Positions 18,115-25,717 of a stretch of DNA of 64,000 nt are shown here, piece after piece. Position numbers and translations under genes: made by a program. A model generated the notes under the pieces. That model made no database searches and was not told where the DNA came from. It saw nothing but the letters and a program-made list of their open reading frames with translations. Origin of the DNA: Rhizobium sp. CCGE531 (GTDB lineage Bacteria > Pseudomonadota > Alphaproteobacteria > Rhizobiales > Rhizobiaceae). The stretch spans positions 783,001 through 847,000 of the forward strand of contig NZ_CP032684.1 of the NCBI RefSeq assembly GCF_003627795.1, read 5' to 3'. Positions within the stretch are counted from its first letter, which is position 1; each line of letters starts with the position of its first letter.

Positions 18115-18813
18115 TCAGGGAGCCCAGTAAATCTCGACCGGAGAGGCCGCTCGGCGCAGCATGGCGCGGATCGGCATCTCGGTTTCTTCGCCCGACGCTT
18201 CGGCTTTGGCCAAAACGTCCTTCTTGCCTTCTCCCTCGATATGGAGCACCAGCAATCGGGCATCCTGAAGGCTGGAGAAGGTGAACGTCAGCCGCGGCTC
18301 ACCCGCACCTTCCGCTTCCATCGTGATGATGCCGCGCGGGGTGTTCGGATCAAGTGCGGTTGCGAGATTGCTGCCGCCCGGAAAGAAGGAAGCCGTGTGG
18401 CCGTCATTGCCCATGCCGAGGATGGCGACATCGAAGGGATGGCCGACGGCATTGGTCTTTTCCGTGGCGATGGCGGCGGCCTCCTCGACGGAAGCCGCAG
18501 CCTGATAGAGCGGAAGGAAGCTGGCGGCTGCCGCCTTGTCCTTCAGCAGGTTTTCCTGAACGAGCAGGTGGTTCGAGCGCGGATTGTCCGCCGGCACGAA
18601 CCGTTCGTCGACGAGGGTAACCGTCACCTTGCTCCAGTCGATCGAGCGCGATGACAGCACCTGGAAGAAGGCCTTCGGCGTCGAACCGCCGGAGACCGCG
18701 ATGCTTGCGGAGCCGCGCGCGGCGATGCCAGCCGAGAGGGTCTCGGCCACCTTGTCCGCGAGCTTGCCGGCGAGTTCGGCACCATTGGCAAAAGCATGCA
18801 TGTTCGCTGTCAT
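18115..18813 (-). CDS. pgl: 6-phosphogluconolactonase
   Basis: A 232-residue cytosolic enzyme that opens 6-phosphogluconolactone to 6-phosphogluconate. The SugarP-isomerase-like fold motifs are visible: SIAVSGGSTPKAFFQVL, VTLVDERFVPADNPRSNH and ILGMGNDGHTASFFPGG. It is of the DevB type common in rhizobia. It lies 15 bases after zwf and 177 bases before edd, a wider gap than inside most operons; that gap contains a small CGCCC/GGGCG hairpin near 18050 and no gene. Confidence 0.94.
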   Translation of the reverse strand: MTANMHAFANGAELAGKLADKVAETLSAGIAARGSASIAVSGGSTPKAFFQVLSSRSIDWSKVTVTLVDERFVPADNPRSNHLLVQENLLKDKAAAASFLPLYQAAASVEEAAAIATEKTNAVGHPFDVAILGMGNDGHTASFFPGGSNLATALDPNTPRGIITMEAEGAGEPRLTFTFSSLQDARLLVLHIEGEGKKDVLAKAEASGEETEMPIRAMLRRAASPVEIYWAP

Positions 18814-18828
18814 CGTTATCGTCCCGGA

Positions 18829-20304
18829 TTAGATATCGTCGTGCCAGGTGCGGCCGTCACGCTCGATGAGCGCGATAGCCTGGCTCGGACCCCAGGTGCC
18901 GGCCGTATAGCCCTGCACCTGCTGGCCGGCTTCTTCCCAACCCTTGAGGATCGGATCCACCCACTTCCACGCGGCTTCCACTTCGTCGCGGCGCATGAAC
19001 AGCGTCTGGTTGGAGCGGATGACGTCCATCAGCAGACGCTCGTAGGCGTCCGGGTTGCGGACGTTGAAGGCCGACGCGAAGCTCATGTCGAGCGAGACGT
19101 TGCGCAGGCGCATGCCGCCCGGACCCGGGTCCTTGATCATCAGCGACTGCTTGACGCCTTCGTCCGGCTGCAGGCGGATGATCAGCTGGTTGGCGACGAT
19201 GCGGCCGGCGGCCTGATCGAAGATGGTGTGCGGAATGTGCTTGAAGGTGATGACGATCTCCGACACGCGGCCGGCAAGGCGCTTGCCCGTGCGGATGTAA
19301 AAGGGAACGCCCGCCCAGCGCCAGTTGCCGATCTCGGCCTTGATGGCGACGAAGGTTTCGGTGTTGGAGACGCCGCCTTCCAGCTCGTCGAGATAGCCCT
19401 TGACCGGGCCGCCAGCCGAAGCGCCGGCGCGGTACTGGCCGCGAACGGTCGCCTGCTCGACGTTGGAAGCGTCGATCGGCTTCAGCGCGCGCAGAACCTT
19501 CAGCTTCTCATCGCGAACGGCTTCGGAATCCATGGAGGAGGGGATTTCCATCGCGGTCAAGCAAAGCAGCTGCAGAATATGGTTCTGCACCATGTCGCGG
19601 AGCGCGCCGGCGGTGTCGTAGTAGCCGGCGCGGCCTTCGAGACCAACCGATTCCGCCACCGTGATCTGCACATGGTCGATATGGTTGGCGTTCCACAGCG
19701 GCTCGTAGAGAGCGTTGGCAAAGCGCAGCGCCATCAGGTTCTGCACTGTTTCCTTGCCGAGATAGTGGTCGATGCGGAAGATCTGCTCTTCCTTGAAGAC
19801 CTTGCCGATCGTGTCGTTCAGCTGCAGCGCCGAAGCGAGGTCGCGGCCGATCGGCTTTTCGACGACGATGCGGGTCGACTTGGTGATCAGCTTGTGTTCG
19901 TGGATCTTCTGCGAGATGTCGCCGAAGATGCCCGGAGCGACGGCGAGGTAGAAGGCGCGCACGCGCTCCTTGCCCTCGTCGAGGATCTTCTTGAGCTGGT
20001 CCCAGCCGGCGTCGCTGCGTGCATCGACGGGCACGTAGAACAGGCGAGCCAGGAACTTCTTGACTTCGGCCTCGTCATATTCGCCCTTCTTCAGGTGCTC
20101 CTTGAGGGCGGCATCGGCGAACTTGCGGTATTCTTCATTGGAAAGCGCGCTGCGCGAAGCACCGATTACGCGCGTTGGCTCGGAAAACTGACCTTCGACC
20201 TGACGATGGTAAAGAGCGGGCAGGAGCTTGCGTTCGGCAAGGTCGCCGCTGCCGCCGAAAACGACATAATCAAATGGTTCAACGGGAATGATTTGGCTGC
20301 TCAT
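18829..20304 (-). CDS. zwf: Glucose-6-phosphate 1-dehydrogenase
   Basis: A 491-residue cytosolic enzyme that oxidises glucose-6-phosphate to 6-phosphogluconolactone with NADP. The Rossmann motif VFGGSGDLAERKLLPALY, the VEKPIGRD loop and the catalytic RIDHYLGKETVQN motif are intact, and the length is normal. It is the first gene of zwf-pgl-edd, so the promoter is expected in the 130-base gap upstream, where an AT-rich inverted repeat lies at 20337-20363. With aglA glucose output close by, this operon links alpha-glucoside uptake to the Entner-Doudoroff route. Confidence 0.95.
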   Translation of the reverse strand: MSSQIIPVEPFDYVVFGGSGDLAERKLLPALYHRQVEGQFSEPTRVIGASRSALSNEEYRKFADAALKEHLKKGEYDEAEVKKFLARLFYVPVDARSDAGWDQLKKILDEGKERVRAFYLAVAPGIFGDISQKIHEHKLITKSTRIVVEKPIGRDLASALQLNDTIGKVFKEEQIFRIDHYLGKETVQNLMALRFANALYEPLWNANHIDHVQITVAESVGLEGRAGYYDTAGALRDMVQNHILQLLCLTAMEIPSSMDSEAVRDEKLKVLRALKPIDASNVEQATVRGQYRAGASAGGPVKGYLDELEGGVSNTETFVAIKAEIGNWRWAGVPFYIRTGKRLAGRVSEIVITFKHIPHTIFDQAAGRIVANQLIIRLQPDEGVKQSLMIKDPGPGGMRLRNVSLDMSFASAFNVRNPDAYERLLMDVIRSNQTLFMRRDEVEAAWKWVDPILKGWEEAGQQVQGYTAGTWGPSQAIALIERDGRTWHDDI

Positions 20305-20336
20305 GAGCTATCTCTCAATCGGTCTTGGTTGAGGCC

Positions 20337-20363
20337 CCTTTTAATCTAATCGATTTAAAAAGG
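20337..20363. promoter_or_regulatory. AT-rich inverted repeat upstream of zwf
   Basis: CCTTTTAATC and GATTTAAAAAGG form an imperfect inverted repeat with AATCGATT near its centre, about 33 bases before the zwf start. It could bind a HexR/RpiR-type or other sugar-phosphate regulator; not assigned. Confidence 0.4.
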
Positions 20364-20409
20364 CCAGTGTGCATCGCAAAATTCAGACTCGGTTTTTAGA
20401 GCGGATTGC

Positions 20410-20433
20410 CGGCGGAAGAAATCATCTTCCGGT
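20410..20433. repeat. Hairpin after the PuuB-like gene
   Basis: CGGAAGA, 5-base loop AATCA, TCTTCCG form a perfect 7-bp stem directly after the stop codon of the minus-strand oxidase. No T-run follows on the minus strand, so terminator strength is doubtful. Confidence 0.4.
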
Positions 20434-20435
20434 TT

Positions 20436-21734
20436 TCAAAACCTGTCGCGCAACGCAAACCACGAGAGCGCCAGGAACAGCAGAGGCGCCCGCATGCGCG
20501 CACCGCCGGGGAATGACGGAATGTTCAGCTCCTTGAAGAGATGAAGCTCATCCGCATTCCCGAGAACCGTTTTCGCATAGAGTTTACCGCAATAGTTTGA
20601 CAGCATCACCCCATGGCCGGAATAGCCGCCGATCGAGGTCACGCCCGGCATGACCTCGCGCACGAAGGGCTGGCGCGGCATGGTGATGCCGACCGATCCG
20701 CCCCAGGCATAGTCGATCTTGATGTCGTTCAGATCCGGATAGATTTCCGTGATCTGCCGGCGGATGTGCTGCGTTATGTCGCGCGGATTGTCCGATGTAT
20801 AGGCTTCGCGCCCGCCGAACAGCAGGCGCCCATCCTTGGATTTGCGGAAATAGCGCACGACGAACCGCGAATCGGCCACCGCCTCATTGCCAGGAAGAAC
20901 CTGCGGGAAGCGGTCGAGCGGTTGGGTCGCGCCGATGAAGGAGCGGATCGGCATGACGTGGCTCGCGGTCACCGGCTCGAGGTTGCCGATATAGCCGTTG
21001 CAGGCGATCAGCACCCGGTCGGCGGTGATCTCTCCGCCATCCGTTTCGATGACCGTCTTGCCGCTTGCTTGCCGGAAGGTCTTCGCCTTGGTCATTTCGA
21101 AGAGGGAGGCGCCGGCTTCGGCGGCGACCCGGGCAAGGCCGATAAGCAGCTTCAAGGGATGGATATGGCCTGTGCCCATATCCCGGACGCCGTAAAGATA
21201 GAACTGCGAACCGAGCCGTTCCTGGGTTTCGGCCTGGTCCATGAATCTCATATGCGGATAGCCATAGCGCGTCGCCGCGATCTCCGCATTGTCCATGTAG
21301 TCGCGCTTGTAGCCGCGCTTGTGCGTGACGTTCATCTGGCCGGGTAGGAAGTCGATGTCGATGCCCTGCTCGGAAGCGAAGTCGAGAAGGTGGTGCTTGG
21401 CATCCTCGGCAAGGTCGAAGAGAGCCTTCGAGCGCTCGTAGCCGATCTTCTCTTCCATCTCTTCCGGCCACCAGCGCTGGCCGGTGCCGAGCTGGCCGCC
21501 ATTGCGGCCGGAGGCACCGTCGCCGAAGCGGTTGGCGTCGATCAGAACGACGTCGACACCGCCCTTGGCAAGGTAATAGGCGGCCTGCAGGCCGGTATAG
21601 CCGCCGCCGATGATCGCGACGTCGGCGCGGCGCGAACCGTCAAGCCTTGGATAGCTCGCACGCGGGCCGACGGTCGCCTGGTAGAAGGAAAGGCCTGGCG
21701 CAATGGGGCTCTGCCATGTTTCCTGCAGCGTCAT
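20436..21734 (-). CDS. puuB: PuuB-like FAD-dependent oxidase (probable gamma-glutamylputrescine oxidase)
   Basis: A 432-residue flavoprotein of the DAO superfamily. The dinucleotide-binding motif DVAIIGGGYTGLQAAYYLAKGG lies near residue 35, followed by DGASGRNGGQLGTGQR, typical of PuuB/OrdL-type enzymes, and GGYSGHGVMLSNYCGKLYA near the end. PuuB oxidises gamma-glutamylputrescine to the aldehyde. ATG at 21734 has GGGAG upstream; an upstream in-frame ATG at 21779 lies inside the previous gene. It follows the PuuA-like synthetase by 11 bases, and this pairing is the main support for the substrate. Confidence 0.8.
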   Translation of the reverse strand: MTLQETWQSPIAPGLSFYQATVGPRASYPRLDGSRRADVAIIGGGYTGLQAAYYLAKGGVDVVLIDANRFGDGASGRNGGQLGTGQRWWPEEMEEKIGYERSKALFDLAEDAKHHLLDFASEQGIDIDFLPGQMNVTHKRGYKRDYMDNAEIAATRYGYPHMRFMDQAETQERLGSQFYLYGVRDMGTGHIHPLKLLIGLARVAAEAGASLFEMTKAKTFRQASGKTVIETDGGEITADRVLIACNGYIGNLEPVTASHVMPIRSFIGATQPLDRFPQVLPGNEAVADSRFVVRYFRKSKDGRLLFGGREAYTSDNPRDITQHIRRQITEIYPDLNDIKIDYAWGGSVGITMPRQPFVREVMPGVTSIGGYSGHGVMLSNYCGKLYAKTVLGNADELHLFKELNIPSFPGGARMRAPLLFLALSWFALRDRF

Positions 21735-21745
21735 GGGCAGCTCCC

Positions 21746-23182
21746 TCACACGTTGAGCAGAAGGAATTCCCGCTCCCACGGGCTGATCACCTGCATGAAG
21801 GTCTCGAATTCGCCGCGCTTGACGCCGGCATAGATGTCGATGAAGTCCTTGCCGAGGACCTCCTCGAAGGCCGGCTCGTCTTCCAGCAGCGCGATGGCTT
21901 CCAAAAGGCCGCGCGGCAGATCGATCGATCCCTCATTGGCCGAATCCTCGGTCGGTGCCGTCGGCTCCACCTTCTTCATGATGCCGAGCAGGCCGGAGGC
22001 GAGCGAGGCGGCAAGCGCCAGATAGGGATTGGCGTCGGAACTCGGCAGCCGGTTTTCGACGCGTCGCGCCTGCGGATCGGAAACGGGAACGCGGAAGGCC
22101 GTGGTGCGGTTGTCGTAGCCCCAGGCATTGTTGACCGGGCAGGACATGTTCGGCGCCAGCCGCCGATAGGAATTCACATAGGGCGCCAGCATGGCGAGCG
22201 CATTCGGCACGTAGCGCTGCATGCCGCCGATGAAATAGAAGAATTCCTGTGACGGGCTGCCGTCAGGATTGGTGAAGACGTTCTTGCCGGTCTCGATGTT
22301 CACGACCGACTGGTGGATATGCATCGCCGAGCCTGCCTGGCTCTGCATCGGCTTGGCCATGAAGGTCGCGTAGATGCCATGCTTCAGCGCCGCCTCGCGA
22401 ATGGTGCGCTTGAACATGAATACCTGGTCGGCAAGCTCGATCGGATCGCCGTGGCGCAGGTTGATTTCGAGCTGCGCCGGACCCTCTTCATGGATCAGCG
22501 TGTCGATCTCGAGACCCTGCTTCTCCGAGAAATGGTAGATATCGTCGATCAGTTCGTCGAACTCGTTGATGCCGGCGATCGAATAGCCCTGGCCGCCAAG
22601 GATCGAGCGGCCGGAGCGGCCCTTCGGCGGATGCAGCGGATAGTCGGGATCGTCGTTCTTGGCGACCAGGTAGAATTCGATTTCGGGTGCGACCACCGGT
22701 TTCCAGCCGCGCTCGCAATAGAGCCCCATGATCCGCTTCAGCAGGTTGCGCGGCGTATAGGACACCGCGTGCCCTTCGGAATTGACGATATCGCAGATTA
22801 CCTGCGCCGTCGGATCGCTCTCCCAGGGCACGACCGAAAGCGTCGAAAGATCGGGCACCAGCTTCAGGTCGCTGTCGCGCGGCTCGTAGCGGAAGCTCTC
22901 CGTCTCCTCCGGATATTCGCCCGAAATCGTGTGGCGGTAGATCGCCGAGGGCAGCGCCAGCGATGTATTGGAGGTGAATTTCGAGGTCGGCATCATCTTG
23001 CCGCGCGGCACGCCGGCAAGGTCCGGGGTGATGCATTCTATGTCCTCGATCCCGCGTGCCCGCAGCCATTGGGCTGCCTCTTTCCAGTTTGCCACGCCGC
23101 GTGCCGATCTCAGACTGGGAGGAACCGTAGGGATTTTCGAGACAGGTACGGAAGCTTTCAGCGGGGTCTTTCTCGCGGGCAT
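21746..23182 (-). CDS. puuA: Glutamine-synthetase-family enzyme, probable gamma-glutamylputrescine synthetase
   Basis: A 478-residue member of the glutamine synthetase family, type III-like/PuuA branch. The beta-grasp part (IECITPDLAGVPRGKMMP) and catalytic part (APEIEFYLVAK, EEGPAQLEINLRHGDP, SAMHIHQSVVN, RVPVSDPQARRVENRLPSSDANPYLALAA) are present. PuuA joins glutamate to putrescine with ATP. Rhizobia have several glutamine synthetases; this one differs from GlnA and GlnII in its N-terminus, and its coupling to a PuuB-like oxidase favours a polyamine or amine substrate. The exact amine is not shown by the sequence. Confidence 0.82.
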   Translation of the reverse strand: MPARKTPLKASVPVSKIPTVPPSLRSARGVANWKEAAQWLRARGIEDIECITPDLAGVPRGKMMPTSKFTSNTSLALPSAIYRHTISGEYPEETESFRYEPRDSDLKLVPDLSTLSVVPWESDPTAQVICDIVNSEGHAVSYTPRNLLKRIMGLYCERGWKPVVAPEIEFYLVAKNDDPDYPLHPPKGRSGRSILGGQGYSIAGINEFDELIDDIYHFSEKQGLEIDTLIHEEGPAQLEINLRHGDPIELADQVFMFKRTIREAALKHGIYATFMAKPMQSQAGSAMHIHQSVVNIETGKNVFTNPDGSPSQEFFYFIGGMQRYVPNALAMLAPYVNSYRRLAPNMSCPVNNAWGYDNRTTAFRVPVSDPQARRVENRLPSSDANPYLALAASLASGLLGIMKKVEPTAPTEDSANEGSIDLPRGLLEAIALLEDEPAFEEVLGKDFIDIYAGVKRGEFETFMQVISPWEREFLLLNV

Positions 23183-23230
23183 AAAACACCGTATTTGCGT
23201 TGGTCGGAGACCGCATCATAACTGCAGTTT

Positions 23231-23240
23231 GCCAATTGGC
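23231..23240. promoter_or_regulatory. Short palindrome in the puuA upstream gap
   Basis: Perfect palindrome GCCAATTGGC, 49 bases before the minus-strand puuA start and 80 bases before the divergent flavoprotein gene. It is a possible regulator site for either gene; it is short, so chance cannot be excluded. Confidence 0.3.
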
Positions 23241-23319
23241 GAGGGGGAAAACCGCTCGGACTTTCGCCGTATGATGGAAAAGGAACGACAGAGCGCGGCG
23301 AAGAATGAAGGGCTGAAGC

Positions 23320-24501
23320 GTGGTTGGCAGATATGATGTAATCGTCCTCGGCGCGGGCGCGGCAGGCATGATGTGCGCCATCCGCGCCGGCCAGCGCGGG
23401 CGCTCCGTCGTCGTGCTCGATCATGCCGCCGCACCCGGCGAAAAGATCCGTATTTCCGGCGGCGGCCGCTGCAACTTCACCAATATCAATGCCGGTCCGA
23501 GGAACTTCCTGTCCGCCAATCCGCATTTCGCCAAATCGGCGCTGGCGCGCTTCACGCCCAGGGATTTCCTGGCCATGGTCGAGCGCCATAGCATTGCCTG
23601 GCATGAGAAGACGCTCGGCCAGCTCTTCTGCGATAACAGCGCCAAGGACATCATCCGCATGTTGACGGACGAGATGCGCGCTGCGGGTGTGCAGCTTCGG
23701 CTGCGAACCGAGATCGGCGGCATTGAGCAAAGTGCTGGCGGCTATCGCATCGACACCTCGGAAGGCATTCTCGAAGCATCCTCGCTGGTCGTCGCGACGG
23801 GCGGCAAGTCGATTCCCAAGATGGGGGCCACCGGCTTTGCCTATCGCATCGCCGAGCAATTCGGATTGCCGCTCGTTGAGACCCGACCGGGCCTCGTGCC
23901 GCTGACGCTCGATCCGCAATTGCTTCAGCGCCTGGCGCCGCTGTCGGGCATTGCCGCGCCTGCCGAGATCCGCCACGGCAAGACAGCCTTCCGCGAGGCC
24001 CTGCTCTTCACCCATCGCGGCCTCAGCGGTCCCGCCATCCTGCAGATTTCCTCCTATTGGCGGGAAGGGGAGGACATTACCGTCGTGCTCGAGCCCGATA
24101 TCGACCTGTTTGAGCTTCTCAAGAAGGCCAAGCAGGCGAATGGCCGGCAATCCGCGCAGACAGCCCTTGCCGAGATCCTGCCGAAACGGCTGGCGCAGCA
24201 TTTCGTCGAGAGCGAAGGCATATCGGGCAATATGGCCGATCAGTCCGACAAGCGCCTGCAGCAGCTCGCGGTCGCTATCCAGTCCTGGCCGGTCAAGCCG
24301 TCGGGGTCCGAAGGTTATCGCACGGCGGAGGTGACGTTGGGCGGCATCGACACGGCCTGCCTCGATTCGCGAACGATGCAGGTGAAAACCGTCCCCGGCC
24401 TCTTCTTCATCGGCGAATGTGTGGACGTCACGGGTTGGCTCGGCGGCTATAATTTCCAGTGGGCCTGGGCCTCCGGCCATGTCGCCGGCGAGGCGGCCTG
24501 A
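23320..24501 (+). CDS. BaiN/HI0933-family FAD-dependent oxidoreductase
   Basis: A 393-residue flavoprotein. The FAD-binding motif is YDVIVLGAGAAGMMCAIRAGQRG at residues about 5-27, followed by the family's glycine-rich RISGGGRCNFTN. The closing motif GLFFIGECVDVTGWLGGYNFQWAWASG is typical. This family is widespread in bacteria with no settled substrate; a bile-acid reductase role is known only for some members. The start is GTG at 23320. It is divergent to the puuA/puuB operon and may be transcribed alone or with the ankyrin gene. Confidence 0.85.
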   Translation: MVGRYDVIVLGAGAAGMMCAIRAGQRGRSVVVLDHAAAPGEKIRISGGGRCNFTNINAGPRNFLSANPHFAKSALARFTPRDFLAMVERHSIAWHEKTLGQLFCDNSAKDIIRMLTDEMRAAGVQLRLRTEIGGIEQSAGGYRIDTSEGILEASSLVVATGGKSIPKMGATGFAYRIAEQFGLPLVETRPGLVPLTLDPQLLQRLAPLSGIAAPAEIRHGKTAFREALLFTHRGLSGPAILQISSYWREGEDITVVLEPDIDLFELLKKAKQANGRQSAQTALAEILPKRLAQHFVESEGISGNMADQSDKRLQQLAVAIQSWPVKPSGSEGYRTAEVTLGGIDTACLDSRTMQVKTVPGLFFIGECVDVTGWLGGYNFQWAWASGHVAGEAA

Positions 24502-24573
24502 ATTGACCTTGCCAACAGGCCGCGAAACGGGCAAATAGCACCTTCGGCGCGAAAATAAATGATGGAGACAATC

Positions 24574-25086
24574 ATGACGTTCAAGGCCTTGGTATTCCGC
24601 GGCGCAGTTCTTTCAGGCATCGTTGCGGCCGTGACGATGTCGCTTGGCATGCTTGTCGTCACGGCATCGGATGTCAGTGCCGCTTCGGCGCAATGCAAGA
24701 AGCTGGACCCGAACGGCAAGGATATGGGCGGCGATACGAATTTCGCCCTTGCGGTCCGCGACAAGAAAGCCGATGTCGTCAAGCAGATGCTGGCCTGCGG
24801 CGCCAAGCTGGACATGAAGACGACGGAGGGGTGGTATCCGCTACATACCGCCGCCTATTACGGCCCCGCCGACATGATCGATTTCCTGGTCTCGAAGGGC
24901 GCCGACGTCAATGCGCGCGGCGATTACGATGGCTGGACGCCGTTGCACATGGCGAGCCAGCAGGATGATCCGGCCGTCGTCAAAGCGTTGTTGAAGGATG
25001 GCGCCGACAAGACCATCAAATCCGCTTCCGGCAAGACTGCCGCCGAAATGGCGACCGATCCCGCCATTGCGGCCTTGCTGAAGTAG
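24574..25086 (+). CDS. Secreted ankyrin-repeat protein
   Basis: A 170-residue protein with a Sec-type signal (AVLSGIVAAVTMSLGMLVVTASDVSAASA, about residues 11-39), so probably periplasmic. The mature part holds three to four ankyrin repeats: TNFALAVRDKKADVVKQML, GWYPLHTAAYYGPADMIDFL, GWTPLHMASQQDDPAVVKAL and a partial last one. Ankyrin stacks bind other proteins; no partner is evident. ATG at 24574 was preferred over 24559 because GGAG lies 7 bases before it. A long GTCGCAC inverted repeat follows the stop (25097-25134). Confidence 0.75.
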   Translation: MTFKALVFRGAVLSGIVAAVTMSLGMLVVTASDVSAASAQCKKLDPNGKDMGGDTNFALAVRDKKADVVKQMLACGAKLDMKTTEGWYPLHTAAYYGPADMIDFLVSKGADVNARGDYDGWTPLHMASQQDDPAVVKALLKDGADKTIKSASGKTAAEMATDPAIAALLK

Positions 25087-25096
25087 CGCGCGCTGC

Positions 25097-25134
25097 GGTC
25101 GCACGATCTCTGGCCGATAATCGAGGGTGCGACC
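25097..25134. terminator. Probable hairpin after the ankyrin gene
   Basis: GGTCGCAC and GTGCGACC form a perfect 8-bp stem with a 22-base loop, 11 bases after the stop codon. There is no good T-run directly after, so it is rated as a weak terminator. Confidence 0.4.
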
Positions 25135-25246
25135 CTAACCTCTGGTTTTAGCGTTTTCTTTTCCTATATCTATATTCTCTATATTGCCTGTTGCGGGAAC
25201 GGCGTTTTGCCGGTTATCGTGTCAGTGCGAAAATGGGAATGTAGTC

Positions 25247-25390
25247 ATGAACAGAACAAAGCGTCGCGCTCGCGCCATCGCAATCGCTCAGACCCAAGAC
25301 AACGCCAAGCTCTTGGCGGCAAGACTTCTGATGTTGGCGACCGGCGTGACAGCCGTCTGCATCGCCTACCTTACCGTACGCGGCTTCTGA
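25247..25390 (+). CDS. Small single-pass membrane protein
   Basis: A 47-residue protein: a basic N-terminal head (NRTKRRARAIAI), then one hydrophobic segment at about residues 25-43 (ARLLMLATGVTAVCIAYLTV). The start ATG at 25247 is followed by a compact frame ending just before a hairpin, which argues for a real gene. Function is unknown; small proteins of this shape are common in rhizobia. An 8-bp hairpin (25415-25436) closes its transcript. Confidence 0.45.
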   Translation: MNRTKRRARAIAIAQTQDNAKLLAARLLMLATGVTAVCIAYLTVRGF

Positions 25391-25414
25391 TCTTTCAGCC
25401 GCTTCGTTATTCTT

Positions 25415-25436
25415 GGCCGTCGCCGGAACGACGGCC
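25415..25436 (+). terminator. Hairpin after the small membrane protein
   Basis: GGCCGTCG, loop CCGGAA, CGACGGCC: a perfect 8-bp stem 24 bases after the stop codon. No T-run follows. The rest of the 327-base gap up to the chemoreceptor holds no gene that I can support. Confidence 0.5.
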
Positions 25437-25717
25437 TGTGCTCGCGTACAAATATAGGCTTTGCCATCCGCTTTTCAGCGGTTGATTGTATGTTACAAGC
25501 CCATACAACGCCCTTATCTGAAAATTAATCAATCAGACCCACAATTCCCGACGATTTCATGGGGCGCTCTACTGCATGATAGAGCCGAAGCAATGATTGC
25601 TTCCCGACATTATACTCGGTAGCCCCGCCTGCGGATATTTCAAGAACGATGGTTATACATCCGGTCAGCGCCGAGGTGGCGTCGACGGGGAGCGGCATGT
25701 GAGAGGTCTGAGCCACT

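Noticed and set aside
18796..20349. 517-codon + strand frame opposite zwf
   Set aside because: Shadow of zwf; composition is that of reversed coding sequence and no family is visible.
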